A DNA stretch of 64,000 bases from Acinetobacter schindleri CIP 107287 (GTDB taxonomy: Bacteria > Pseudomonadota > Gammaproteobacteria > Pseudomonadales > Moraxellaceae): assembly GCF_000368625.1 (NCBI RefSeq), contig NZ_KB849576.1:248001-312000 (forward strand). Direction: 5' to 3'. Each line of letters starts with the position of its first letter. Position 1 is the stretch's first letter. The position numbers and the translations under genes were made by a program. Shown piece by piece: positions 45,731 to 54,977 of the stretch. The notes beneath the pieces were generated by a model. The model did not search any database. It was given only the letters and a program-made list of their open reading frames with translations, and was not told the DNA's origin.

Positions 45731-46366
45731 ATGCAAGACGATATTTCAGGTTGGTCAGATTGGCACCGCAATTTTTCTTCAATTGAGGAAATTTCCAGCC
45801 CAAGCGAACTTCATGGTTTGCTTACCGGTATTGTTTGTGTGACCCAGGCGCCGAGTAGCGAAGAATGGTTACAGATTCTGGAAACTTTAGATGTCCCTAC
45901 GCTTGATGATGAAGCATTGGAATTACTAACAGGTGAAGCAGAAGACGTATTCCACTCACTTTCTGAAGATGAGCTGGATTATCTTCCATTACTTCCAGAT
46001 GACGAGCATAGCCTGGCAGAACGTGTGCAGGCATTGGCAGACTGGTGTGCCGGTGTAGTCCTTGGTTTTGGTCTGGCAACAGGTCATATTCGTGATGATG
46101 AAATGGAACTGATTGAACATTTACAAGATGTTGCAGCAGTTGAATTTGAAGATTCTGACGACGATGCTGAAGGTGAGGAAAGCTATCTGGAGTTGTACGA
46201 ATTTGTACGTCTGATTCCAGTGAGTTTATCTGTGGGTCGTAAAAAAGTTGAAGTGGAGGAAACGCCACTGTTGAAACGTTTTACAGCTAAAGTAAAAACT
46301 AAGTCTACGGACCCAGCTCAGGCACAATCTGTAGTTGAGATTTTCTCACCACATCGCCCAAGCTGA
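45731..46366 (+). CDS. ygfB: UPF0149 family protein YgfB
   Basis: A 211-residue, acidic, helical protein with the UPF0149 signature SPSELHGLLTGIVCVTQAPS, WCAGVVLGFGLA and ELYEFVRLIPVSL-type segments. It is divergent from the zapB-like gene and upstream of pepP, exactly the E. coli order. In Pseudomonas, YgfB affects beta-lactam resistance through AmpDh3 repression, as reported. The ATG at 45731 is used; a TTG 12 bases earlier extends the frame. Residues 190-211 form a basic tail absent from short homologues. Confidence 0.88.
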   Translation: MQDDISGWSDWHRNFSSIEEISSPSELHGLLTGIVCVTQAPSSEEWLQILETLDVPTLDDEALELLTGEAEDVFHSLSEDELDYLPLLPDDEHSLAERVQALADWCAGVVLGFGLATGHIRDDEMELIEHLQDVAAVEFEDSDDDAEGEESYLELYEFVRLIPVSLSVGRKKVEVEETPLLKRFTAKVKTKSTDPAQAQSVVEIFSPHRPS

Positions 46367-46475
46367 ACTATAGCTATTTAGCTTTAGAAAAACCGAAATA
46401 AGTCCAGTCATTCTCTGGCTTATTCCGGTATCAAATCATATTCAAAAACAGCATTGATATAAGAAGTAAGGACCA

Positions 46476-47810
46476 ATGAAGAAACTGACACAAGCAGAAT
46501 TTCAGGAACGTCGTGATATCCTCGCCGGGGAAATGGGACTACGCAGTATTGCCATTATCGCCACCAGCCCAGTGGCCCTGCGTAACCGTGATGCTGACTA
46601 TAAATATCGTGCCGATAGCAGTTTCTTTTATTTGACAGGCTTTGCTGAACCAGAAGCTGTAGCTGTGATCGAAACCTTTGACAGCGAAGAAGAAGGTTAT
46701 ACCTACAGTCTATTCTGTCGTGAACGTGACCGTGAGATGGAAATCTGGAATGGTTATCGTGCCGGGGTGGATGGTGCTGTCGATGACTATGAGGCAGATG
46801 AAGCTTATGCTATTGATCTGCTTGATGAAGAAATTCTGGAAAAATTGCAAAACAAGGACAAATTATTCTACCGGGTCGGCCATAGTGCAGAGTTTGATGC
46901 GCGTGTCGCGAAATGGATTGCACAAGCCAGTGGTGAAAGCCGTCGAGGAAAATCTGCACCTGCTCAAATCGTTCAGTTAGACCGTATTGTTGATGAAATG
47001 CGTCTGCATAAAGATGCCAATGAAATTGAACTGATGCAGATCGCATCAGATATTTCTGCGGAAGCACATACCAGAGCGATGCAGACTGTACGTCCGGGTA
47101 TGATGGAATATGCACTGGAAGCAGAGCTGAACTATGTATTTGGCAAAAATGGCTGTGTACCTTCTTATAACAGTATTGTCGGTGGCGGTGAAAATGCCTG
47201 CATCCTGCACTATGTGGAAAATGACAAAGAACTGAAAGACGGTGATCTGGTGCTAATTGATGCAGCCTGCGAATATCAGTTCTATGCATCCGACATTACC
47301 CGTACTTTCCCGGTAAATGGTAAATTCAGTCCTGAACAAAAAGCACTTTATAACATCGTGCTTGATGCACAGATTGCTGCGATCAATGCAGTTCAGATCG
47401 GCAACTCCTATAAAGAACCACACAATGTGGCAGTGCGAATTCTGGTTCAAGGTTTGCTGGACTTAGGTATTATGCAGGGCAAGATTGAGGAAATTATCGA
47501 AACCGAAAGTTTCCGCCAGTTCTATATGCATGGTACTGGACACTGGTTGGGCATGGACGTACATGATGTCGGTGCTTATAAGACAAATAGTGAATGGCGT
47601 TCTTATGAAGAAGGTATGGTCGTGACTGTAGAACCGGGCCTGTATATTGCACCTGATGATGAAACAGTTGATCCAAAATGGCGTGGCATCGGAATTCGTA
47701 TTGAGGACGATGTGGTTGCGACTCAAAATGGCCCATTAGTATTAACTGCCAAAGTGGTCAAAACTGTGGAAGATATTGAAGCCTTAATGGCAAAAGCTTA
47801 TGCTGCTTAA
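46476..47810 (+). CDS. pepP: Xaa-Pro aminopeptidase P
   Basis: PepP removes an N-terminal residue ahead of proline. The 444-residue product has the creatinase-like N-domain and the pita-bread catalytic domain with dimanganese ligands in DAACEYQFYASDITRTFP, HGTGHWLGMDVHD, TVEPGLYIAP and GIRIEDDV. It follows ygfB by 109 bases, as in E. coli. In E. coli ubiH and ubiI follow directly; here they are 4.2 kb away, separated by accessory genes. Confidence 0.96.
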   Translation: MKKLTQAEFQERRDILAGEMGLRSIAIIATSPVALRNRDADYKYRADSSFFYLTGFAEPEAVAVIETFDSEEEGYTYSLFCRERDREMEIWNGYRAGVDGAVDDYEADEAYAIDLLDEEILEKLQNKDKLFYRVGHSAEFDARVAKWIAQASGESRRGKSAPAQIVQLDRIVDEMRLHKDANEIELMQIASDISAEAHTRAMQTVRPGMMEYALEAELNYVFGKNGCVPSYNSIVGGGENACILHYVENDKELKDGDLVLIDAACEYQFYASDITRTFPVNGKFSPEQKALYNIVLDAQIAAINAVQIGNSYKEPHNVAVRILVQGLLDLGIMQGKIEEIIETESFRQFYMHGTGHWLGMDVHDVGAYKTNSEWRSYEEGMVVTVEPGLYIAPDDETVDPKWRGIGIRIEDDVVATQNGPLVLTAKVVKTVEDIEALMAKAYAA

Positions 47811-47825
47811 AAATACGATAGCTTG

Positions 47826-47855
47826 AAAAAAGCTGGTCATTTGACCAGCTTTTTT
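47826..47855 (+). terminator. Terminator of pepP
   Basis: AAAAAGCTGGTCA / TGACCAGCTTTTT, a near-perfect stem. Confidence 0.88.
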
Positions 47856-48021
47856 ATTTTTTAAAATAATATGAATCTAATCAAATAAATAATGAATTAA
47901 TCTTTCACTGAATGATTTTATTAGAAATAATCTGGATATTTTTTGATTCAATTCTTATATAATTCTTTTTTTAATCTCCCTAACCAGTATTTACAAATAC
48001 TCATCATTCTGAGTGTTCTCC

Positions 48022-48978
48022 ATGCACAGTATAAAATTTCATAATTTTGAAGAAGCGGGCAAGCAGGTACTTCAATATCTTCATCAGCATTTGGGTTTTG
48101 GCTTATGGATGATCACTCGTGTAGAAAATGATGATTGGATTATTCTCCAGGCAGAAAATCAAAAATATAATGTTAAGCCAGGCGAAGTATTTGGTTGGGC
48201 GGATTCATTTTGCTATCACATGGTACAGGGAAAAACTCCTAAAATAGCGCCATGTTCTAACGAAATCGAACTATATTCAAAAGCACCAATAAATAACAAA
48301 CTGTCGATCAAATCTTATATTGGTGAGCCACTATTTAATGAAGATGGATCAATTTTTGGAACAATTTGCGCTATTGATGATAAGCCCCATTCTGAGGATA
48401 TTTTAAAAGATGCGGCACTCATTTCGCTTTTAGGCAGTTTATTGAGCTCAATTTTACAAAGTGAATTGCGGGAAAATAAACAGAGACGTTTACGTGAACG
48501 TTATGAGGTAGAAGCGCCCACCGATAGTTTAACCGGACTGTATAATCGCCGCGCCTGGGATCAGCTGTTAGAAGCTGAGGAGGGACGCTGTCAACGTTAT
48601 GGCTTACCAGCTGCAATATTTAGCATCGACCTGAATGATTTAAAGCAGGTGAATGACCAGTTTGGACACGAAGCAGGAGACCAGTTAATTCAGCGTACTT
48701 CAGATGTACTGGTAGAACATATGCGTGTTAATGATGTGATTGCACGTATGGGTGGGGATGAATTTACGATTTTATGTCCTGAGACCAAAGCTGAAGACGC
48801 AGCGATTTTATATCGCCGTTTAAGTGAAATATTTGCAGCTGCCAATATTCATGTGGCAATTGGCTATGCAGTCCGTCAGCTGACTAAAGATCTACATGAG
48901 GTCTTAATAGAGGCAGATAAGAATATGTATGAACATAAGAAAAAAGCGAAACTGGAAGCAGATGATTTTATAAGCTAA
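48022..48978 (+). CDS. GAF-GGDEF diguanylate cyclase
   Basis: A 318-residue protein. The N-terminal 150 residues are GAF-like (FGLWMITRVENDDWIILQAE, SYIGEPLFNEDGSIFGTICA), a small-molecule or redox sensing fold. The C-terminal GGDEF domain has an intact active site ARMGGDEFTIL and the inhibitory I-site RVND five residues upstream, so it should make cyclic di-GMP with product inhibition. I use ATG 48022; GTG 48013 also opens the frame. It lies in the accessory patch between pepP and ubiH. There is no membrane anchor. Confidence 0.9.
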   Translation: MHSIKFHNFEEAGKQVLQYLHQHLGFGLWMITRVENDDWIILQAENQKYNVKPGEVFGWADSFCYHMVQGKTPKIAPCSNEIELYSKAPINNKLSIKSYIGEPLFNEDGSIFGTICAIDDKPHSEDILKDAALISLLGSLLSSILQSELRENKQRRLRERYEVEAPTDSLTGLYNRRAWDQLLEAEEGRCQRYGLPAAIFSIDLNDLKQVNDQFGHEAGDQLIQRTSDVLVEHMRVNDVIARMGGDEFTILCPETKAEDAAILYRRLSEIFAAANIHVAIGYAVRQLTKDLHEVLIEADKNMYEHKKKAKLEADDFIS

Positions 48979-49556
48979 AACTCGTTAAGATCAAATCATA
49001 TAGGCTTGGTGGTCTGCATGAAACGTTCCTTAAGGTGTATTTATTGAGAGGCAGTATCAAGGTCCCCCTTTGCGCAGATAAAAAGCACAACAATCGCCTT
49101 TCATCTACTTTCATCAATTACTGGATTTAGATATTCAATGACTGGTTACTGCATAGGGAAATATTTTGAGCGGAAAATCAAAACCTAAACTAATGAAATT
49201 TATTGCTCATACTTTTAAACAAGCAATTTTTCCAGTCGTGGTAGGATGTTAAATCAGAATGTAGAAGAAATGATTTATATTCTTTAGTTGTTTTTAAATC
49301 AAGTAAAAATATTAAAATCAATAAATTAAATATTATTAATAAAATATTAAAAGCTTAAGTCTGATTTGGTTTACGTAAAATATGAACAATTCAAAGAAAA
49401 CCAACTCAATTAAAATTTAATGCTTATAACATGACATTTATTCAACATAGATCAACACAGAATAGGGACTTTTAGCATCAAGACTACATATTCATTTTAC
49501 TATAGCTTGCATAATTTTGGATGAGAATTAGTCAAACATTAGCTTGGAGAAAAATT
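48979..49556. other. Intergenic, 0.58 kb, no convincing gene
   Basis: AT-rich with only short open stretches (for example plus-strand 49166-49251, ending IAHTFKQAIFPVVVGC), too weak to call. It should hold the promoter of the DUF378 gene. Confidence 0.4.
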
Positions 49557-49799
49557 ATGAGAAGACTTGGAACTTTAGACTGGATCGCCTATGCATTAGC
49601 CATTATTGGTGGCCTGAATTGGGGCTTAGTTGGTGCATTCGACTTTAACTTGGTCGCAGCAATCTTTGGTGAGCAGAGCGCTCTTTCTCGAATTATTTAT
49701 GTCCTGGTTGGTCTATCAGCGATTTACCTGATCTATACCGCAACTAAGTTAGGCCGTCATGATGTCCATCATGAAGCTCATACACGAACAATGCATTAA
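49557..49799 (+). CDS. DUF378 family small membrane protein
   Basis: An 80-residue protein with two membrane helices, LDWIAYALAIIGGLNWGLVG (about 6-25) and SRIIYVLVGLSAIYLIYTAT (about 42-61), and the family signature GGLNWGLVG. The tail is His-rich (HDVHHEAHTRTMH). GGAGA about 8 bases upstream fixes the start; the longest frame adds 12 codons. DUF378 proteins have no known function and may be stress-linked. A terminator follows. Confidence 0.82.
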   Translation: MRRLGTLDWIAYALAIIGGLNWGLVGAFDFNLVAAIFGEQSALSRIIYVLVGLSAIYLIYTATKLGRHDVHHEAHTRTMH

Positions 49800-49869
49800 T
49801 AAGTCAGTATAAACTCACTTATTATTAGGTTAAAGAAAATAAGTAGTTAGAGTGAGTTGACTGCTAAAT

Positions 49870-49895
49870 AAAAACGGAGCTTATGCTCCGTTTTT
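49870..49895 (+). terminator. Terminator of the DUF378 gene
   Basis: AAAACGGAGC / GCTCCGTTTTT with a 4-base TTAT loop. Confidence 0.85.
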
Positions 49896-50019
49896 ATTTT
49901 AAAAATAATAACCAGATGTATATTTATTGCTGATAATCTATTATTTAATTTTATAATATTTATATTGTGGATTTTGTCTTTATATAGAGATTTCAGAGAT
50001 TTGTTTTAAGAAATTAAAT

Positions 50020-51058
50020 GGCTTTGTTGCACAAAGATTTGAAATGCAAAGCGCCCCTAATTGAGCCAAATTTAAGGCGTAACTTGGGTAAGTGGGCGAC
50101 CTAATTCCGTAAATCTGTTAAGGACTGCTACACGTGCATGGATCTCATTCACTTGGCTACCAAAACTCCTTGCGCTGAGTTTATCTCCTAATAATTTAAT
50201 GCAGTGCATCTTAGTTTCAACCAAACTTCGCCGATGATAGCCTGACCATTTTTTCCATAGTGTCCTGCCTAAACGTTTAATTGTTCGAAGTAATTCATTT
50301 CGCTCTAGCGAGCTACTCTTTGTATCTTTCCATTGTTTCGCATTTTTTCTAGGTGGAATCACCGCATGCGCTTGCCGATCTGCAATGACCTGACGGCATT
50401 GCTTGGTGTCATAAGCTCCATCGGTATAAACAGAGTCAATCCGCTCATCTTGTGGAATCTGATCAAGTAAATCACCAAGCACCTGTGAATCACTGACATT
50501 ATTGGTTGTAAGCTGAACTGCTCGTATTTGTAGGGTTTTGGCATCTATACCAATATGAAGTTTACGCCATTGGCGACGATATTCAGATCCATGTTTCTTG
50601 CGTTTCCATTCGCCCTCACCTAGAAACTTCATGCCTGTAGAGTCCATGAGTAGATGCAGCCCATCGCTACTTTTTTGGTAGCTGATTACAATATCAATAT
50701 GCTTTTGTCTTCTACAAAGCGTGGTGTAATCTGGAGCTATCCAATTTAATCCGCAAAGTTTAATCAGACTTTGTACAAAGCCAGTAACCATACGTAAAGA
50801 CAGACGAAATAAGGATTTAATCATTAAGCAGCATTGGATGGCTGCGTCGGAGTAGGTTTGATTTCGCCCTTGTTTGCCTTTTGATGGAGCATACCATTGC
50901 GTAGCAGGATCAAACCAAATGGCAATATTTCCGCGACTCATGAGTGCTCGGTTATATGCGGGCCAATTGGTTGTGCGGTAGATTTTGTGTGTAGGCTTCT
51001 TCATTTGAAAATTATATCGCTAAAAAAGCCTTTACAGATAGGTTTGTGCAACAAAGCC
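50020..51058 (-). mobile_element. IS5-family (IS903-group, IS17-like) insertion sequence
   Basis: The element is 1039 bp with 16-bp perfect terminal inverted repeats GGCTTTGTTGCACAAA at 50020-50035 and its complement at 51043-51058. It carries one transposase on the minus strand. Size, ends and transposase type match the IS903 group, and IS17 from Acinetobacter is similar from memory. The expected 9-bp target duplications are not present: left flank AAATTAAAT, right flank AATCTTAAT. Confidence 0.92.
50072..51004 (-). CDS. IS5-family transposase
   Basis: A 310-residue DDE transposase that appears intact. LLMDSTGMKFLGEGEW holds the first Asp, SVYTDGAYDTKQCRQVIADR the second, and RRSLVETKMHCIKLLGDKL the Glu, with the Y-2-R-3-E-6-K (YREK) pattern of IS5 elements around it. 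The N-terminal TTNWPAYNRALMSRGNIAIW is typical of the IS903 group. It is the sole gene of the element at 50020-51058. Confidence 0.95.
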   Translation of the reverse strand: MKKPTHKIYRTTNWPAYNRALMSRGNIAIWFDPATQWYAPSKGKQGRNQTYSDAAIQCCLMIKSLFRLSLRMVTGFVQSLIKLCGLNWIAPDYTTLCRRQKHIDIVISYQKSSDGLHLLMDSTGMKFLGEGEWKRKKHGSEYRRQWRKLHIGIDAKTLQIRAVQLTTNNVSDSQVLGDLLDQIPQDERIDSVYTDGAYDTKQCRQVIADRQAHAVIPPRKNAKQWKDTKSSSLERNELLRTIKRLGRTLWKKWSGYHRRSLVETKMHCIKLLGDKLSARSFGSQVNEIHARVAVLNRFTELGRPLTQVTP

Positions 51059-51427
51059 AATCTTAATTATTGTAGATTAGAGGTGTGATGTTCCATATTT
51101 ATAATAATTGCCATAATTCTTCATGAATTCCTTACTATTTATCTAAATTATTTAGATTAGTTTCCTACTTAAGCCATATTTCACCATGTTTATCCAATTT
51201 AAAAAGATTTCCTTGAATTGCATGAATTAATTTTTCACTCTATTTATTTAAATGTAAAAAAACTTCACTATTTTTTGTGGACCCAAAACAACATAAGAAA
51301 TCATCAGGGAAAATTCTAATATAAAAATATAGACTATATTTTTAAATTTTGAATGAAGCTTGACATACTTTAAACCTAAATTGCTGATAAATACTTTTTC
51401 AGTATTAAAATAACTTTTTCTGAAATC
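51059..51427. other. AT-rich region with a decayed coding remnant
   Basis: Minus-strand translation of about 51341-51165 gives RIFPDDFLCCFGSTKNSEVF, a stop, then KLIHAIQGNLFKLDKHGEIW and a final stop: a coding-like fragment with one in-frame TAG. It has no known family and no start. The rest, including the flank next to the IS, holds no gene. Confidence 0.4.
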
Positions 51428-51792
51428 CTAAGATAATCTTTCTATTCTTACTCTAATTTGATCTTTATGCTCTAGCAGATAACTATCTGTCGCTTGAACA
51501 TTTGTTCTATGCAATATCAAGTAAAATTCTAATTGACGATTAGAGTCAGGCATCGGCAGTCGATTTGCTTCTTCCTACGTAATCGGTTGATATTTTCAGG
51601 GATGTCATCAATTGGAAAGGATCCTAAATAATGCTCTCGATGTGGACTAAGCTGTGTTTTTACAATCAATTCAGGATTCTGTTTCCAGGTGACGACTTCT
51701 TCTTTCTGAGGAATATATGCTTGTTCTTTTGATGAACAGGCTATAAGTGGGACAATATAGCCGGCTAAGATAAAGCATTTCTTTATTTGCAT
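51428..51792 (-). pseudogene. Small lipoprotein gene with a frameshift
   Basis: From ATG at 51792 the frame encodes MQIKKCFILAGYIVPLIACS (lipobox IACS, Cys 19) and a polar mature part. In this frame it ends at 87 residues with QIDCRCLTLIVN. A shift in the AGGAAGAAG stretch near 51569-51577 opens a longer frame reading ANRLPMPDSNRQLEFYLILH and onward to RVRIERLS and a TAG at 51428-51430, which looks far more protein-like. The intact ancestor would be about 121 residues. If the shift is not real, a truncated 87-residue lipoprotein remains. Confidence 0.6.
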
Positions 51793-52025
51793 TGTTTTTC
51801 TCTTTAAGCTTTATTCTTGGAAGGACTATTTAAGGTTCGTTTATAAAAAAGACACAGATCTGTGCCAAGTTTTATTTCTCTAGAGATTTAAGCGATTAAC
51901 AAAGCAATATCAATTACAGCTAAACAACTAATTCATTATAAAAATAAAAATCTTTGAGGTAAGATTAAATCCAACATGATTAGACGTATCTAGACTTCAT
52001 AGATACCCCAGATAAGGATCAAAGC

Positions 52026-53234
52026 ATGCAACAAGAAGTCATCATTGTCGGTGGTGGGATGGTGGGTTTAAGCCTCGCACTGATGCTGGCGAAAACCGGG
52101 ATTGCGGTCAAACTGTTAGAAGCAATCCAATACCCAGATTATGATGATATCAATCTTGCTCCCTATCACTCCAGTTTTGATGCCCGTAACAGCGCTTTAT
52201 CACGCCGTAGTGTACAGATTTATCAGGAGCTGGGTCTGTGGGATGCTTTACAGGAACATGCCACGCCGATTCTGGAAGTGAATATTACCGAACAGGGCAG
52301 CTTTGGTAAGGCACGTCTGATCGCTGAACAGGAAAAAGTCGAAAGCTTTGGTCAGGTGATTGAAAATGCCTGGCTCGGTCGCGTATTGCTGACACAAGTC
52401 AAAAAAGAGCTACTCATTGAACTGATCGATGGCGTGCAGGTGACTTCTCTCATCCAGGATAAAGACTTTGCTTATATTGAAGCACAGCGTGGCGAGACTG
52501 CTTTAAAACTGCAATCCAAACTGGTAATTGCTGCGGATGGTCGCGATTCTTTCTGTCGTAAGGCACTGGGTATTGGCGCATCGGTACACGACTATGATCA
52601 AGTTGCGATTGTCACAACCGTACAAACATCAAAACCGCATCAACATGTCGGTTTTGAACGTTTTAGTCCTTTAGGACCTTTGGCTTTGCTACCTCTTCCA
52701 GGCGAATACCGTCGTTCCGTGGTATGGCCAGTTCCTAAAGGTACCGAGCATGAATGGCTGGGTGATGAAAATGATCAGCACTTCCTGCACGCTTTACAAC
52801 AGACTTATGGTGATCGTGCCGGAAAATTCCAGAAAACTGGTAAGCGTTTCAGTTTCCCATTATCGCAAGTCCTGGCGGAAAAGCAGGCAGTTGGTCGTGT
52901 GGTGTTAATGGGGAATGCAGCGCATACGATCCATCCAGTTGCAGGCCAAGGTTTTAACTTGTGTATGCGTGACGCTTATGTGCTGAACCGTTATCTGGCA
53001 GAACAGCTGGAACAGGGGGCTGATTTGGGCGATGCTCAAATGCTGCAAGATTATGAAAAATCACGCTTGAAAGATCAGCAACGTGTGATCAAGTTCTGTG
53101 ATTCAGTCGTACGTGGTTTTAGCAACCAGAATCCATTCCTGAAACTGATCCGTAATACCGGACTGGTGGCTTTTGAAAATATTCCAGGCATCAAGCCACT
53201 TGTAGCCAACTATGCAATGGGACTCAAAGCATGA
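52026..53234 (+). CDS. ubiH: FAD-dependent ubiquinone-biosynthesis hydroxylase, UbiH-like
   Basis: A 402-residue flavin monooxygenase. IIVGGGMVGLSLALML (N-terminal FAD site), VIAADGRDSFCRKAL and VVLMGNAAHTIHPVAGQGFN (second FAD motif) are intact. UbiH adds the C6 hydroxyl to the ubiquinone ring; UbiF/UbiI paralogues act at other carbons. It overlaps the next paralogue by 4 bases (ATGA), as in E. coli ubiH-ubiI. The symbol is by best fit, since the paralogues are easily confused. Confidence 0.85.
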   Translation: MQQEVIIVGGGMVGLSLALMLAKTGIAVKLLEAIQYPDYDDINLAPYHSSFDARNSALSRRSVQIYQELGLWDALQEHATPILEVNITEQGSFGKARLIAEQEKVESFGQVIENAWLGRVLLTQVKKELLIELIDGVQVTSLIQDKDFAYIEAQRGETALKLQSKLVIAADGRDSFCRKALGIGASVHDYDQVAIVTTVQTSKPHQHVGFERFSPLGPLALLPLPGEYRRSVVWPVPKGTEHEWLGDENDQHFLHALQQTYGDRAGKFQKTGKRFSFPLSQVLAEKQAVGRVVLMGNAAHTIHPVAGQGFNLCMRDAYVLNRYLAEQLEQGADLGDAQMLQDYEKSRLKDQQRVIKFCDSVVRGFSNQNPFLKLIRNTGLVAFENIPGIKPLVANYAMGLKA

Positions 53235-54472
53235 AAGAACAAACTCAGGTATTAGATGCTGTCATTGTAGGTGGCGGGCTGGTTGGTGGCTTAACGGCAT
53301 TATTACTTGCTCAAGGTGGCGTACAGGCCACCGTGCTGGATGCTGCACCGATTCTAGATGCTGAAAAGACACTAAGTGTTGCCAATCCACGCGTATTGGC
53401 ACTCAGCCAGGCCACTATTCATTTGCTAAAAACAGTAGGGGTTTGGGAAAAACTTGCACGTCAGCAGCCATATACAGGTATGCAGGTCTGGAATAAAAAT
53501 GGTTATGGTGAAATCAATTTTGGTCAGCCTTCCAAGAAAACACCAAAAGTCGAGCAGGCGCTTGGTTCTATGGTTGAGCCAAGTATTCTGAACCTGGCCA
53601 TTCAGCAAAAAATGCTGCAAGAACTGAAAGATTACCGCACACAGGTCAAAGTTAGCCGGGTAGAACGCGGGGTGGGAGTCTGGATTGTACACCTTGCCGA
53701 TGGTACCCAGCTCAAAACCAGATTGCTGATCGGTGCAGATGGTGCCAATTCCTTTGTCCGTGAACAGGCCTTTATTGACATTGATGTCCTGGACTATAAA
53801 CAGGCCGGTATCAGCTGTGCCATTAAGACCGCACAACCCCATCAGCATGTTGCACGCCAGATTTTCCTGGAAACTGGTCCATTGGCTTACTTACCGATGG
53901 CAAGCTTAAAAGCTGAAGAACAGGGGCATTGGCAATCGATCGTCTGGACTTTACCGGATGATTATGCTGAAGAATATGCAGCTTTGTCAGATCAGGAATT
54001 TATCCAATTACTCACTCGCGAAAGTCATCACATGCTTGGTGAGGTGCTCGAAGCAAGCCCACGCGCAACTTTCCCGCTTAAAGCACGTGCGGCTCAGCAA
54101 TATGTGCAAGATGGACTGGCCCTGATCGGTGATGCTGCCCATGTGATTCATCCACTCGCGGGACAAGGTGTCAATATTGGCTGTCTGGATGCGGCAGTGT
54201 TATGTGATGTGTTACTGCATGATAAAACGCGTGGCGTCTGGGCACATGAGCAAACCTTACAGCGCTATGAACATCTGCGTAAGGGGCAAAATGATGCCAT
54301 GATGCACAGCATGTCTGCGATTGGCTGGATGGAAACCACTCAACTTTTCCCTGTGGTTTGGGCACGTAATTTGGGCCTGAAACAGGTTGAACAGATGCCT
54401 GTATTAAAAGATGCTTTTATGACGCAGGCCAATGGCTTGGGACTGCTCAAAGATACCCGCTACGCCATCTGA
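53231..54472 (+). CDS. FAD-dependent ubiquinone-biosynthesis hydroxylase, UbiI/UbiF-like
   Basis: A 413-residue paralogue of the preceding gene with AVIVGGGLVGGLTALLLAQG, LLIGADGANSFVREQ and LALIGDAAHVIHPLAGQGVN. It should hydroxylate the ubiquinone precursor at C5 (UbiI) or C7 (UbiF), in the same cytoplasmic-membrane complex as UbiH. Its start overlaps the ubiH stop, so translation is coupled. Which carbon it acts on cannot be read from sequence alone. Confidence 0.85.
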   Translation: MKEQTQVLDAVIVGGGLVGGLTALLLAQGGVQATVLDAAPILDAEKTLSVANPRVLALSQATIHLLKTVGVWEKLARQQPYTGMQVWNKNGYGEINFGQPSKKTPKVEQALGSMVEPSILNLAIQQKMLQELKDYRTQVKVSRVERGVGVWIVHLADGTQLKTRLLIGADGANSFVREQAFIDIDVLDYKQAGISCAIKTAQPHQHVARQIFLETGPLAYLPMASLKAEEQGHWQSIVWTLPDDYAEEYAALSDQEFIQLLTRESHHMLGEVLEASPRATFPLKARAAQQYVQDGLALIGDAAHVIHPLAGQGVNIGCLDAAVLCDVLLHDKTRGVWAHEQTLQRYEHLRKGQNDAMMHSMSAIGWMETTQLFPVVWARNLGLKQVEQMPVLKDAFMTQANGLGLLKDTRYAI

Positions 54473-54646
54473 TCTAGAATTGTTATTTTTTAAACAATCA
54501 TATGTAAAAAGAAACGAATTTGTTTAAAAAAGATACGATTTTTTAATATTTGGTACTAGGCGAAATACAAAGAGATTGCTAAATTTCAGGTAATTTACAA
54601 CCTAGTTTAAATGCACATGTGATGGTCATTTGTGGGGGAGATGAAA

Positions 54647-54895
54647 ATGACAGATATGAATGAATATGATGAAGCTGAAGATGCTGTCGTTGATGATGAT
54701 GAAGCGAAAGCAGCAGAGAAAGGCGCTGCTGAAGGCGATGAAGTTGTTAGTGATACAGACGTTCTCGAAGCTGAAACATTGACTGTGACAGCGAAGCTAA
54801 AAAAGCGTCAGGCACTTGAAGATGAGGTGGCTGCGTTCCTGGCTCGCGGTGGTCGAATTACTGAAGTGCCGGCAGACGATTCAATACGCGAGTAA
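54647..54895 (+). CDS. SutA-like acidic small regulator (tentative)
   Basis: An 82-residue protein with a very acidic, Asp/Glu/Ala-rich N-terminal half (NEYDEAEDAVVDDDEAKAAE) and a C-terminal conserved-looking end KRQALEDEVAAFLARGGRIT-EVP. This layout, acidic disordered head plus an ALExxVxxFLxxGGxIxxV tail, resembles Pseudomonas SutA, which binds RNA polymerase in slow growth. The start at ATG 54647 is set by GGGGGAG seven bases upstream; the longest frame starts at a GTG inside that site. A terminator follows. The family link is from memory. Confidence 0.55.
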   Translation: MTDMNEYDEAEDAVVDDDEAKAAEKGAAEGDEVVSDTDVLEAETLTVTAKLKKRQALEDEVAAFLARGGRITEVPADDSIRE

Positions 54896-54915
54896 GTCAT
54901 CTACCTGCTGAATAT

Positions 54916-54949
54916 AAAAAAACACCACAGATTACAGTGGTGTTTTTTT
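54916..54949. terminator. Bidirectional terminator
   Basis: AACACCAC / GTGGTGTT flanked by A-rich and T7, between the SutA-like gene and converging rsmI. Confidence 0.85.
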
Positions 54950-54977
54950 ATGCCTATTTTTCTCTGGAAAAAGCGAT

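Noticed and set aside
48979..49556. Decayed gene between the diguanylate cyclase and DUF378 genes
   Set aside because: Only short open stretches with no consistent protein-like frame.
47811..52025. Defence island or prophage
   Set aside because: No nuclease, helicase, toxin-antitoxin, integrase or phage structural gene; only a cyclase, a small membrane protein, an IS and remnants.
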